Shown in pieces: positions 36,228-45,269 of a stretch of DNA of 64,000 bases. The DNA is from UBA7434 sp042090785. GTDB taxonomy: Bacteria > Pseudomonadota > Gammaproteobacteria > Pseudomonadales > UBA7434. A program made the position numbers and the translations under genes. The stretch lies in assembly GCA_042090785.1 (NCBI GenBank), contig JBELIP010000005.1, positions 39,892 to 103,891 of the forward strand, read 5' to 3'. How positions within the stretch are numbered: position 1 is the first letter of the stretch; each line of letters opens with the position of its first letter. The notes under the pieces are model-generated. The model had not been told where the DNA came from and searched no databases. It was given only the letters and a program-made list of their open reading frames with translations.

Positions 36228-36911
36228 TTAAAAGTCTTTTTCGAATCTTAATTTCACATCATCATAAGAGACTTTAAGTGAGTAGTCCCAATTGAATTTG
36301 GCTTTGCCAGCAAGCTTTCCTGTGCGTACGGATTCAGGCGCGGCTTTGCTCATTGAATGAAGCTGTGAACCTTCATTATTTTTCCACCATGATTTTAAAC
36401 TCATTCGTAGTACGGCACCTAAGGCCGAGCCGCCTGAAAGATAAGGTTCTGTGGGAGCATGGAAATTGCCATTAATAGCATTCGGGTTTAATAAATTAAT
36501 GGTCGCGCGCGGCGTCACAAATTCGCCATTAGAAACGAGCAAATCAATAGAATTGTTATAGGCTTCTATAGGTGTGGATAGTTTACGATTGGGAAGCTTA
36601 ACGGCTGGCACGTTATCCTTGTTAATGAAAATGGTTGAGTACTGTATTAGCGCCATGCGCGGAATGAGGTAGTGACTAGTAGCGGTATCTTTTAGATGAG
36701 TTTGATGACGCTGTAACGAGTCATAAAGCGAAGCACGGTCTTGCTGTTCGGTTGATGCGTTTGCCGAGAGAGTAGTGCCGAGCAATAGCGTCACCATTAA
36801 CATAAGCATTAACATAAACCACGAGGCAAAAAGGCTAGCTGCCGATTTTTGCTCATGTGAATTAAGTGATCTTTGAGCTGCTGAGTTGTTAGTAAGCTTC
36901 AATCTAAACAT
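36228..36911 (-). CDS. Exported protein of unknown function
   Basis: A 227-residue protein with a long N-region and a hydrophobic segment (FMLMLMLMVTLLLGTTLSANA), predicted to be cleaved after ANA at about residue 52. The mature part is mixed alpha/beta with LVSNGEFVTPRATINLLNPNAI and SGGSALGAVLRMSLKSWW, and ends in VSYDDVKLRFEKDF. I do not recognise a family. It is transcribed divergently from the OmpR-type regulator at 37.3 kb, across a region holding inverted repeats, so it may be a target of that system. Confidence 0.65.
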   Translation of the reverse strand: MFRLKLTNNSAAQRSLNSHEQKSAASLFASWFMLMLMLMVTLLLGTTLSANASTEQQDRASLYDSLQRHQTHLKDTATSHYLIPRMALIQYSTIFINKDNVPAVKLPNRKLSTPIEAYNNSIDLLVSNGEFVTPRATINLLNPNAINGNFHAPTEPYLSGGSALGAVLRMSLKSWWKNNEGSQLHSMSKAAPESVRTGKLAGKAKFNWDYSLKVSYDDVKLRFEKDF

Positions 36912-37322
36912 CGACTGTTACCCCCCACACTTTTATTAGCACTTCAGTTTTTTGGTTATTGGCTATATGCGTTGTAAGTTATTAGTATTTTGCTCTCTTC
37001 ATGGTCTATTAGACAGTATTTTGGTCTTTTTGTAACCAACTATTAAACCCTTGTTAATTAACTATAGACCAATGAGTGCTAATATTAATAAAAGATTAGT
37101 AAGTTATTAGAGATAGCTGATTGTAAGATAAAGGTTGTAAGTCTATATTGCTGAAATATATAGATTTTTTATATTTTCTTTGTGATCATGGCTGTAGTTA
37201 GTCTGTCTTCGATAAGGCTTAAAATTTTTGATTGAATGTAATGGTATTCGTGCAATAAATGATGGGATGTTCGTGGGATAAATGAAGCGGCATGATGGCG
37301 CTTTGAGAGGATAGAGAGTTTT
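36912..37322. promoter_or_regulatory. Divergent promoter region with paired inverted repeats
   Basis: ATTAGCACT (36935-36943) is repeated in inverse as AGTGCTAAT (37075-37083), and GGTCTAT (37003) as ATAGACC (37064). An 11-nt palindrome GTCTATTAGAC lies at 37005. Such paired sites between a regulator and a divergent gene are candidate binding sites for the response regulator. The exact promoter elements are not clear. Confidence 0.45.
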
Positions 37323-38000
37323 ATGCATATATTGTTAATAGAAGATGACCAAAGTGTCGCCGATTTTGTTGAAAAAGGATTTATTGATAAGGGGCAGGTT
37401 GTCACTCATGCGGCTACTGGCACTGATGGTTTGGGCCTAGCTAAAGATGAGGCTTATGATGCAATTATTATCGATCGCATGTTGCCTGAGCTTGATGGTA
37501 TGTCAATTGTCAAAGCGTTGCGCGATGAAGGTAACACTACCCCCATTTTAATGCTAAGTGCATTAGGCGAGGTGAGTGACCGTATTGACGGTCTTAAAGT
37601 CGGCGCTGATGATTATCTTGCTAAGCCGTTTGATTTTGAAGAGCTATTCACTCGTATAGAAGTGTTAGTAAGACGGCGCGGTATCGATTCGCCAGTAACA
37701 CGTTTAAAGGTGGCCGACTTGGAGCTCGATTTATTAGCGCATGAAGTTCAGCGTGCAGGCCAAAAGCTTTCTTTGCAGCCACGAGAATTCAGGTTGTTAG
37801 AATACTTAATGCGCAATGCAGGACAAATTGTTACGCGCACAATGCTGCTTGAAAACGTATGGGACTATCATTTTGATCCGCAAACCAACGTTATTGATGT
37901 GCATATTAGTCGCTTGCGACAAAAGATAGATAAGGAGTTTGATAAGCCATTGCTACATACGGTTCGTGGTTCCGGCTATGTGTTAAATACTGATTATTAA
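37323..38000 (+). CDS. OmpR-family response regulator
   Basis: A 225-residue two-component regulator. The receiver has IEDD, phospho-acceptor D51 in IIIDRMLPELDG, the serine of LMLSALGE and K102 of YLAKPFDF. The winged-helix output domain contains LSLQPREFRLLEYLMRNAGQIVTRTMLLENVWDYHFDPQTNVIDVHISRLRQKID and ends VRGSGYVL. It resembles CusR/CopR-type regulators. GAGAGGA upstream supports the ATG. The kinase gene follows after 103 bp. The signal is unknown; the divergent exported protein gene is a candidate target. Confidence 0.93.
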   Translation: MHILLIEDDQSVADFVEKGFIDKGQVVTHAATGTDGLGLAKDEAYDAIIIDRMLPELDGMSIVKALRDEGNTTPILMLSALGEVSDRIDGLKVGADDYLAKPFDFEELFTRIEVLVRRRGIDSPVTRLKVADLELDLLAHEVQRAGQKLSLQPREFRLLEYLMRNAGQIVTRTMLLENVWDYHFDPQTNVIDVHISRLRQKIDKEFDKPLLHTVRGSGYVLNTDY

Positions 38001-38103
38001 AGCCGTCAATAAAGGCTTTTTATTAAATGCAATTATTTTTTTTAATGGTAAATGTGTTGCTTACTTAAAACGCTAATATTATGGGCTGCTTTCGGATAAC
38101 CGC

Positions 38104-39507
38104 ATGATTGTGAGTAAAGTATTTAGTAGCTATATTTTTCGCTATGCAATGCGTGCGGTGCTGTTCAGCGGCCTAAGTGCCATGCTGTTAATGCTAATAT
38201 TTTATAGCTTTTTTTCCTTCAATTATTTCAACGACGTCGACCAAGGCTTCACTAAGGAATTAACTGAGTTTGTCTCTGCCTATGAAAGCGGTGGTGTCGA
38301 TGAGGCCAGCCGCTTTATTGAACGTCGTGGCGATGAATATAATCAAGTTAAGTACGACTATATGCTTGTGGATAGTGAGTATAATAAATTAGCGGGTAAT
38401 CTTGAAAGTTGGCCGTTGTCCATAGAGTATTTAGACTGGTTTAGCTTTGAGTTGGGTTCATTAGAAGATGATGCCGACATTCGTCATATGGCGCGCAGTG
38501 TTACCTTGGCAGATGGGCAACAGTTATTGGTTGCTCGAAGTCGCCTAGGTGTTCTTGCACACACTCGTTTCTTTATTACTATTCTGCTCTCGAGTTTTAT
38601 TATTACAATACTTATGGGCGCATTTTCTGCGTTTTTTATGACTTGGGATTTTCAGCGCCATGTCGATAGAATTAATAAAAGTATTAAAGCCATCATGGAC
38701 GGCAACCTTTCTGAGCGTCTGACAATTAGTAAGTCCAGTAGCAAATCCAGTGGTGATCTCCAGCAATTAGCTTTACATTTAAATATGATGCTTGATCGTA
38801 TTCAGTATCTTATGGATGGGGTAAAGCAGGTATCGGATAATATTGCTCACGATTTAAGAACGCCGTTAACGCGAATGCGAAATAATTTGGTGACGTTTGA
38901 AAAAAACTGTCGCGATGAAGATTTGCCAAATGTGCAGCAGTTAATTTCTGAAGCAGATAGCATGTTAGGCACATTTAATGCCTTGCAGCGTATAGCGCGA
39001 GTTGAACTGGGTGAAAGTGGGACCGAAAAAACAACCGTAGAATTACACCAATTACTGGATGATGTGATTGAGCTTTATGAGCCTGTTGCTTCTGAAAAAA
39101 CGATTTCTTTTGACACCAATATTGAAAAGGTCAGTATGGTTGCTGACCGCAACTTATTATTTCAAGCCTTTGCTAACCTACTTGATAACGCCATTAAATA
39201 TACGCCTGAGAATGGTCTTATCAATATTGCATTGTCTACCCAGGGTTGGGGCGTCTTAGTGAGTAAAGAAGAGTGCCGGTCGAAGCCAATGGCTATTTTA
39301 ACGGTGGCGGATAATGGCTGCGGTATCGCTGAAGAGAATTATGGCAAAGTATTCAGGCGCTTTTATCGTGAAGAGGGGAGTCGGGGAAAGCAGCCAGGCA
39401 ACGGCCTAGGTTTGAGTCTCGTCGCAGCTGTCGCCAAGCTTCATTCATCCAAGGTAATATTAAAAGCCAACAATCCTGGTTTGCGAGTTCATATGGTGTT
39501 TAATTAG
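38104..39507 (+). CDS. Membrane sensor histidine kinase
   Basis: Partner kinase of 467 residues. A first helix (about 18-38), a periplasmic domain of about 110 residues (FNDVDQGFTKELTEFVSAYESGG...) and a second helix (about 158-180) lead into a HAMP region (DFQRHVDRINKSIKAIMDGNLSERL). The H-box is SDNIAHDLRTPLTRMRNNL with H249, followed by N-box LLDNAIKYTP, G1 DNGCGI and G2 GNGLGLSLVAA. This is the CusS/QseC-like class. It lies 103 bp after its regulator. The periplasmic domain is not one I recognise, so the signal is unknown. Confidence 0.92.
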   Translation: MIVSKVFSSYIFRYAMRAVLFSGLSAMLLMLIFYSFFSFNYFNDVDQGFTKELTEFVSAYESGGVDEASRFIERRGDEYNQVKYDYMLVDSEYNKLAGNLESWPLSIEYLDWFSFELGSLEDDADIRHMARSVTLADGQQLLVARSRLGVLAHTRFFITILLSSFIITILMGAFSAFFMTWDFQRHVDRINKSIKAIMDGNLSERLTISKSSSKSSGDLQQLALHLNMMLDRIQYLMDGVKQVSDNIAHDLRTPLTRMRNNLVTFEKNCRDEDLPNVQQLISEADSMLGTFNALQRIARVELGESGTEKTTVELHQLLDDVIELYEPVASEKTISFDTNIEKVSMVADRNLLFQAFANLLDNAIKYTPENGLINIALSTQGWGVLVSKEECRSKPMAILTVADNGCGIAEENYGKVFRRFYREEGSRGKQPGNGLGLSLVAAVAKLHSSKVILKANNPGLRVHMVFN

Positions 39508-39543
39508 TCATTGCTTGCCAGTGGGCACTTATTCTTAGTTTGC

Positions 39544-39709
39544 TCAAAAACCATCCTCCGTCGTCCTCGTTTTACCCCAATTTTGGCTCCAGTAGTAAGA
39601 ATTGTTGTTAGCATCTAAGTGCTCCAACGGTTTATAATTGCCAATTAATCCACCCATACAGTACAGAAAAGATGATGCCTAAAGGCAGTATCAAGCTGTA
39701 GACAGCCAT
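39544..39709 (-). pseudogene. Possible frameshifted small membrane protein gene
   Basis: Two small overlapping frames read on the minus strand. The first (ATG at 39709, stop 39632) gives MAVYSLILPLGIIFSVLYGW, a convincing membrane helix, and stays open further upstream through QGWPIG. The second (ATG at 39657, stop 39544) gives MGGLIGNYKPLEHLDANNNS and continues with YYWSQNWGKT. Skipping one base near 39643 would join them into a protein of about 60 residues: helix plus hydrophilic tail. No start with a good ribosome binding site is seen upstream. It could be a frameshifted remnant, a sequence error or chance. Confidence 0.35.
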
Positions 39710-39726
39710 ACCAATAGGCCAGCCTT

Positions 39727-40050
39727 GTGCATACTCAATCTATAATTGTTAGTAAATTAAACGCGGCATTGTCGCCAAGCCATCTTGAGGTGGTTAACGA
39801 AAGCCATAAACACTCTGGGCCGCGTGATGCCGAAACGCATTTTAAAATAGTCATTGTGGCTGAAGCCTTTACCGATAAACGTTCGGTGGCAAGGCATCAA
39901 ATAATCTATAAGACCCTAGCGTTAGAGTTAGCGGCCGATGTACATGCTTTAGCCATTCACACTTATACCGATGATGAATGGTCAGCGCAGCCATCGTCGC
40001 CTGATTCTCCGCAATGCATGGGTGGTAGCAAGCATCATAAAACGACTTAA
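39727..40050 (+). CDS. bolA: BolA family protein
   Basis: A 107-residue BolA-type protein, which in E. coli binds glutaredoxin Grx4 with an Fe-S cluster and also acts as a stress and morphology regulator. Family blocks are SPSHLEVVNESHKHSG, ETHFKIVIVAEAF, KRSVARHQIIYKTLALELA and VHALAIHTYT. The BolA/Grx-type histidines and the HTH-like helix are present. The start is a GTG (39727), since no ATG lies near and the frame closes upstream. The tail after residue 90 is longer than in E. coli. trhO follows 14 bp later, suggesting one transcript. Confidence 0.9.
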   Translation: MHTQSIIVSKLNAALSPSHLEVVNESHKHSGPRDAETHFKIVIVAEAFTDKRSVARHQIIYKTLALELAADVHALAIHTYTDDEWSAQPSSPDSPQCMGGSKHHKTT

Positions 40051-40064
40051 TCGAGAAAACTGAC

Positions 40065-41045
40065 GTGTCCGAAACATCTTCTTTAAATACTGAGTCCTCA
40101 ACTGCAGAGCCAGTTGTCGTAGCAGCCTTATACAAGTTTGTTGCTTTGCCAGACTATCATGAGTTGCGTGAACCGCTGCTCGACGCTTGTATTGCAGCAG
40201 GGGCTAAAGGAACTTTGTTGTTAGCCGAAGAGGGTATTAATGGCACCATAGCCGGCAGTCGTGAAACTATTGACAAGGTATTAGCGTATTTAAAAAGTGA
40301 TAACCGTCTGGCTGATATTGACCATAAAGAATCGTTAGACGAACGCATTCCTTTTTACCGCATGAAGGTAAAACTCAAAAAAGAAATTGTGACTATGGGT
40401 ATTGGCGGTATTGACCCTAATAGCTTAGTGGGGCATTACGTAGAGCCAAAAGACTGGAATGATTTAATTAGCGACCCTGACGTTACCTTAATTGACACGC
40501 GTAACGATTATGAATGTGATATAGGCTCTTTTAAGGGAGCAATTAACCCGCAAACTACGACTTTTCGCGAAATTCCCGATTTTGTCGAAAAAAATTTAGA
40601 CCCTAAAAAACAAAAAAAAGTAGCCATGTTTTGTACTGGCGGCATTCGTTGTGAAAAATCCACAGCATATCTGTTAGATCAAGGCTTTGAAGAGGTCTAT
40701 CACCTAAAAGGCGGTATACTAAAATACTTAGAAGAAACCCCTAAAGAAAAAAGTTTATGGCAGGGTGAGTGTTTTGTATTTGATAATCGAGTCGCCGTAG
40801 ATCACGATTTAAATGTTGGCTCTTATGACCAATGCCACGGTTGTCGTCACCCCATAACAGAGCAACAAAAGCAGAGCGAGCACTACCAAAAAGGCGTTTG
40901 TTGTCCATTGTGTTACAACACATTAAGTGATGACCAGAAGCAACGCTTTGCCGAGCGCCAAAAACAAATTGATTTAGCTAAAGCGAGAAACGAAGCACAT
41001 ATTGGTGCACCTCCACCGCAGCGTCAGAGTAATAATAGTGAGTGA
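40065..41045 (+). CDS. trhO: tRNA uridine(34) hydroxylase TrhO (YceA)
   Basis: Oxygen-dependent hydroxylation of U34 in tRNA on the way to the 5-carboxymethoxyuridine type modification. The 326-residue protein has the N-terminal acylphosphatase-like domain (GTLLLAEEGINGTIAG, IPFYRMKVKLKKEIVTMG). The rhodanese domain has DTRNDYECDIGSFKGAI and active cysteine CTGGIRCEKSTAYL. The C-terminal zinc-like cysteines are CHGCRHPI and CCPLCY. It starts at GTG 14 bp after bolA and overlaps the GGDEF gene by 8 bp. Confidence 0.95.
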   Translation: MSETSSLNTESSTAEPVVVAALYKFVALPDYHELREPLLDACIAAGAKGTLLLAEEGINGTIAGSRETIDKVLAYLKSDNRLADIDHKESLDERIPFYRMKVKLKKEIVTMGIGGIDPNSLVGHYVEPKDWNDLISDPDVTLIDTRNDYECDIGSFKGAINPQTTTFREIPDFVEKNLDPKKQKKVAMFCTGGIRCEKSTAYLLDQGFEEVYHLKGGILKYLEETPKEKSLWQGECFVFDNRVAVDHDLNVGSYDQCHGCRHPITEQQKQSEHYQKGVCCPLCYNTLSDDQKQRFAERQKQIDLAKARNEAHIGAPPPQRQSNNSE

Positions 41046-42789
41046 TATAGAAACCGGTAGTCCCTGGAAGCTAAAGTATCTTGAATTGTTGAAAGAGCAA
41101 GAACTCGTTGCGCTTGAATGGCAGAAAAAAGTTGATGAGTTACACCGTGGTGTGGCAAAAATCAGTATTGCCGCGCAAGGACAAGACGAAACATTGGATG
41201 CCGCACTCGATGGCGTTCGTCAGGCATTGAATGACAAAACCGGTGCAAGTTTGTCGGCTCAAATTGATGCCTTAGAAACCGGCATTCATGCCATGGATAA
41301 TACGCGGCTAAAGCGAGCCAACCAAACAACGGGATCTTTAGTGACACTGCTGCAGCAGTTACAAACCGTTAAAATTGATAGGCCCTCTGCATTAGCGATT
41401 AATAAATTAGATAAAGAACTAAAAAAAGCGGCTAACCGCTTAACTGAGCCATTAGATCTTGAATTATGGTTAGAGAAAATTGTCGCAGCGCAAAGTACGG
41501 CTTTGCAGTCACTTGAACCACTGGTTAGCCAGCCTAAGGCGTCGGCTAAAAAGAGCCGTTTTTTACAAGGTTTACAGCGTCGCTTAAGTGCTACGCCGGA
41601 TATAGCCGATGCCAGTTCAGTAACAAATAAGCAAGCGTCGGCAACATCAACAGAATTGGAAGATACTGCTAACGTAAAAAATCATAGCGCGAGTGAAAAC
41701 AAAAATAATGCCGATAGCTATGAGGCGGTTAGAGTTGAAGTTGTCGCCGTATTATTGGGCTTACTCGCAGATATTGATGTACCTGCCGATGCGCAGCATT
41801 TTGCAAATCAATTATATAAAGATTTACAAAACGGCTTAGAGTGGCCTGACTTTATACCGGCGTTAGATAAGGTAGTGACTGTAGTGGTTGCCGCTTTAGG
41901 TAGAGATCAACGCCAGTTTGAGCAATTTTTGCAGGGTCTTAATCAGCAGTTGCTCGAGATAGATTCTTTTCTAAGCTTTGTTGACCATAGCCAGTTAATT
42001 AGCACTGGGCAGGCGCAAGACTTAAGTGAGGAGCTAGATGGCCATGTGAGTGATATTGTTTCTCAATTTGATACGGCAGATGAGTCGTCGAATGGCTTGG
42101 ACGGTGTTGTTGCACTTAAAGACAGTGTGAGTGATAAATTAAATACCATTGTTGCTTCGTTAGAGCAGTTTCAATTAAATCAAGGTGAGCAGCAGGCTTT
42201 GATGGCGCAGCAACTTTTAGAAATGACAACGCGCGTTGAAAGTATGGATAGCGATGTTCAAGAAGCTAGCGAAAACCTACAGAAGCAACGTGATAAATTA
42301 CTGCGCGACACCTTAACCGACTTACCTAATCGTGAAGCCTATAATATACGCGTGCAGCAAGAATATGATCGCTGGCAGCGCTATCAGCGGCCACTGGTTT
42401 TAGCGATTGCCGATGTCGATTTTTTTAAACGTACTAACGAAGAATTTGGCCATGAAGCGGGTGATAGGATGCTGAAAATTATTGGCAAAACCCTATTGCA
42501 ACAATTGCGTAAAACCGATTTTATTGCCCGTTTTTCAGGTGCGCAATTTATGATTATCTTGCCAGAAACAACATTGCAAGCCGGTCAACAGGCGCTAGAA
42601 AAGCTGCGTTTAGCGGTGCAGGCTTGTCCATTACGCTTCGCAAAAAAGCCGCTGACAATAACGGTTAGTCTTGGGGCTACTCTTTTAGCTGAGGGTGACA
42701 CTATTGTGACCGCCAATCATCGTGCCGAGCAAGCCTGTGCGATGGCAAAGAGTGCAGGGCGTAACTGCTATCGCACCATTGTTAAGTAG
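41038..42789 (+). CDS. GGDEF-like protein with degenerate active site
   Basis: A 583-residue protein with a long helical and coiled-coil N-terminal region (about 1-400) and a C-terminal GGDEF-fold domain: LLRDTLTDLPNREAYNIRV, ADVDFFKRTNEEFGHEAGDRMLK. The catalytic GGDEF loop is replaced by S500-G-A-Q-F504, losing the first glycine, the aspartate and the glutamate. It is therefore probably not an active diguanylate cyclase. No RxxD inhibitory site is obvious. The start is the GTG at 41038, overlapping trhO by 8 bp. It may act as a GTP- or c-di-GMP-sensing or scaffolding protein. Confidence 0.85.
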   Translation: MSDIETGSPWKLKYLELLKEQELVALEWQKKVDELHRGVAKISIAAQGQDETLDAALDGVRQALNDKTGASLSAQIDALETGIHAMDNTRLKRANQTTGSLVTLLQQLQTVKIDRPSALAINKLDKELKKAANRLTEPLDLELWLEKIVAAQSTALQSLEPLVSQPKASAKKSRFLQGLQRRLSATPDIADASSVTNKQASATSTELEDTANVKNHSASENKNNADSYEAVRVEVVAVLLGLLADIDVPADAQHFANQLYKDLQNGLEWPDFIPALDKVVTVVVAALGRDQRQFEQFLQGLNQQLLEIDSFLSFVDHSQLISTGQAQDLSEELDGHVSDIVSQFDTADESSNGLDGVVALKDSVSDKLNTIVASLEQFQLNQGEQQALMAQQLLEMTTRVESMDSDVQEASENLQKQRDKLLRDTLTDLPNREAYNIRVQQEYDRWQRYQRPLVLAIADVDFFKRTNEEFGHEAGDRMLKIIGKTLLQQLRKTDFIARFSGAQFMIILPETTLQAGQQALEKLRLAVQACPLRFAKKPLTITVSLGATLLAEGDTIVTANHRAEQACAMAKSAGRNCYRTIVK

Positions 42790-42839
42790 CGAAGCTTAAA
42801 TTAACTTTTAAATAAATATTTTAAGATGAATAGTACTAG

Positions 42840-43322
42840 ATGAAACTTTTTCATAGTGTTCGCACACCTTGTATAGGGGTATGTTCAACCGGCATCGGTG
42901 ATTCGGTTTGCCGTGGCTGTAAGCGTTTTGACCACGAGGTGATTCGCTGGAACAGTTACACCCATGATCAAAAGGTCGCTATTGATTTACGCCTTGATCA
43001 ACTACTGACGCGTGTTGTGTCATGGCGCTTGTTGATTATTGACGAAGCATTACTACAGGCACAATTACAAACACAGCAAATAAAATACGAACAAACCCGC
43101 AATCCTTACTGCTGGCTGTTTGAGTTGTTGCGTGCTGGGGCAGGTCAAATTGATGATCCGTTAGAATATGGGTTTACCAAGATCACGCCATTTGAGAAAA
43201 ACACATTAACCGAAATACGTCATGATATTGATGATGAATTTTATTCTTTGTCAGTGGCACATTATGAGCGCTACATTGTTGCCAACCGTAAACGTGCTAA
43301 CCGCGTATCAAGTGAGCCTTAA
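42840..43322 (+). CDS. DUF1289-containing protein
   Basis: A 160-residue protein. The N-terminal DUF1289 domain reads RTPCIGVCSTGIGDSVCRGCKRFDHEVIRWNSY with four cysteines, a probable metal or Fe-S site. A helical segment RLDQLLTRVVSW follows, as in the family. The last 80 residues are not in typical short DUF1289 proteins and contain NPYCWLFELLRAG. miaE follows 3 bp later. Function unknown, perhaps an iron-related partner of the MiaE hydroxylase. Confidence 0.85.
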   Translation: MKLFHSVRTPCIGVCSTGIGDSVCRGCKRFDHEVIRWNSYTHDQKVAIDLRLDQLLTRVVSWRLLIIDEALLQAQLQTQQIKYEQTRNPYCWLFELLRAGAGQIDDPLEYGFTKITPFEKNTLTEIRHDIDDEFYSLSVAHYERYIVANRKRANRVSSEP

Positions 43323-43325
43323 ATA

Positions 43326-43985
43326 ATGACTCTTGCTGCCGCTACACCTAAACTTAAAAAAAATGCTAGCCGCGTTGATATTTCATCGGTGCAAGAATTT
43401 TTACCCTGTGAGACGCCCGAAAGCTGGGTAGAGGCTGCGTTAGCGAATCAAACTATTATGTTAATTGATCATGCTAACTGCGAAAAAAAAGCAGCATCTA
43501 CTGCAATGACTTTACTGTATCGTTACTTTGACCGCCCTGAATTACTGCATAAGTTATCTCGCTTAGCGCGCGAAGAGCTTCGCCACTTTGAACAAGTTTT
43601 AGCTATTATGAATAAGCGCGATATTGAATATATTCATGTAACGCCTTCACGCTATGCCTTAGGTTTACGAGAGGGCGTTACTGCGCATGAGCCGAATAAA
43701 TTAGTAGATACATTGATTGTGGGCGCTTTTATAGAGGCGCGTTCTTGTGAGCGTTTTGCAAAAATAGCGCCGCTATTAGATGATGAATTAAGTCATTTTT
43801 ATACGTCTTTACTGCGTTCAGAAGCGAGACATTTCGAAGATTATTTGACGCTAGCACAAGGCTATGCTGAACAAGATATTACACAACGCGTAAACTTTTT
43901 TGCTGAAAAAGAAGCGCAGCTCGTTTTACAACCTGACAGTGAATTTCGTTTTCATAGCGGCCCTGTGAACCCATCGAAGCAATAA
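43326..43985 (+). CDS. miaE: tRNA-(ms2io6A)-hydroxylase MiaE
   Basis: Non-haem di-iron monooxygenase of 219 residues that hydroxylates the isopentenyl group of ms2i6A37 in tRNA. Ferritin-like helices carry the iron ligands: E..H in CEKKAAS and REELRHFEQV, then E..H in EARSCERF and RSEARHFEDYL. The family start PSSWVEAAL-like (ESWVEAALANQTIMLIDHANCEKKA) is present. It lies 3 bp after the DUF1289 gene and 3 bp before the AmpG-like gene. It requires MiaA and MiaB, which are not in the window. Confident. Confidence 0.95.
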   Translation: MTLAAATPKLKKNASRVDISSVQEFLPCETPESWVEAALANQTIMLIDHANCEKKAASTAMTLLYRYFDRPELLHKLSRLAREELRHFEQVLAIMNKRDIEYIHVTPSRYALGLREGVTAHEPNKLVDTLIVGAFIEARSCERFAKIAPLLDDELSHFYTSLLRSEARHFEDYLTLAQGYAEQDITQRVNFFAEKEAQLVLQPDSEFRFHSGPVNPSKQ

Positions 43986-43988
43986 ACT

Positions 43989-45254
43989 ATGAATCAAATG
44001 CCCACATCATCAAAGCCGTCGTTGAAGGAGCTGTTATTAACACGACGTATGCTTATTTGTATTTTTACAGGTTTTTCTTCTGGGCTGCCGCTCTACGTTA
44101 TTTATCAATTAATTCCTTTATGGCTGCGCGACCAAGGTGTCGGTTTAGCTGAAATTGGCTTTTTTGCCTTAGTCGGCGTGCCTTACACATGGAAGTTTAT
44201 CTGGTCACCGTTAATGGACCGTTTTTCTCTGCCGGTGCTTGGTCATCGCCGAGGTTGGATGTTATTAACGCAACTACTATTGCTGCTAGCTATTGCGAGT
44301 ATAGGTTTTTTAGACCCAGAAAAATCGATTTGGACAATTGCTTATCTTGCAGCTGGCATTGCTTTTTTTAGTGCTAGTCAAGATATTGTGCTTGATGCTT
44401 ATAGGCGTGAGTTGCTTGATGAAAGTCAATTAGGGACAGGCAATACCCTGCATATACAAGCTTATCGCATTGCCGGTTTAGTGCCGGGTGCATTGGCACC
44501 CATTCTGTCCGATATTATTCCTTGGCAGTTGGTTTTTGTTATTGTTGCTGGCTTTATGTGCGTAGGTGTGGCGCTAACCTTAAGTGTTAAAGAATTAACG
44601 CGGCCACAAGGCAGTCCGCGAACGCTTCGCGAAGCTGCAATAGATCCGTTTAAAGAGTTTATCAGTCGACGTGGTTTATCATCGGCGCTTACTGTTTTAT
44701 CGTTTATGTTGTTGTACAAATTGGGCGATAGTATGGCGACAGCATTGTCTTATCCGTTTTACTACGACTTAGGTTTTAGTAAAAGCGAGATAGGCATTAT
44801 TGCTAAAACGGCAGCGCTGTGGTCAGCCATTGCTGGTGGCTTTATTGCTATTCCTATTATGGCGCGGTTGGGCATTAACAAATGCTTGTGGTTATTTGGC
44901 GTTGTGCAAATTGTCAGCATTTTAGGCTTTTGGGTGCTGGCGCAGTCCGGCCCAGATAAAACGTTGCTGGCACTGGTTATTAGCTTTGAGTATTTAGGAG
45001 TAGGGCTGGGTACGGCCGGTTTTACGGCTTATATTGCACGTGAAACGAGTATCCAATTTGCCGCTACTCAGTTTGCATTACTTACCGCTATAACTGCTTT
45101 GCCGCGCACCTTTGCCAATGCGTTAACAGGCGTTATTGTTGACCAAGTTGGTTGGCAGCAATTCTTTTTATTGTGTACGGTGTTGGCTATTCCCGGAATG
45201 TTATTGTTATTTAAAGTGGCACCGTGGAATGGCGCTGAAAAAACCAAAGTGTAA
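43989..45254 (+). CDS. ampG: AmpG-like muropeptide permease (MFS)
   Basis: A 421-residue inner-membrane MFS transporter of about 12 helices. The AmpG family pattern is visible: FSSGLPLYVIYQLIPLWLRD, GVPYTWKFIWSPLMDR, LGHRRGWM, ASQDIVLDAYRRELL and KLGDSMATALSYPFYYDLGFS. It imports anhydro-muropeptides for recycling and influences beta-lactamase induction. It follows miaE after 3 bp and converges on the alkyltransferase-like gene. No ampD or ampR is nearby. Confidence 0.92.
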   Translation: MNQMPTSSKPSLKELLLTRRMLICIFTGFSSGLPLYVIYQLIPLWLRDQGVGLAEIGFFALVGVPYTWKFIWSPLMDRFSLPVLGHRRGWMLLTQLLLLLAIASIGFLDPEKSIWTIAYLAAGIAFFSASQDIVLDAYRRELLDESQLGTGNTLHIQAYRIAGLVPGALAPILSDIIPWQLVFVIVAGFMCVGVALTLSVKELTRPQGSPRTLREAAIDPFKEFISRRGLSSALTVLSFMLLYKLGDSMATALSYPFYYDLGFSKSEIGIIAKTAALWSAIAGGFIAIPIMARLGINKCLWLFGVVQIVSILGFWVLAQSGPDKTLLALVISFEYLGVGLGTAGFTAYIARETSIQFAATQFALLTAITALPRTFANALTGVIVDQVGWQQFFLLCTVLAIPGMLLLFKVAPWNGAEKTKV

Positions 45255-45269
45255 TCACTTAATGTGTTG

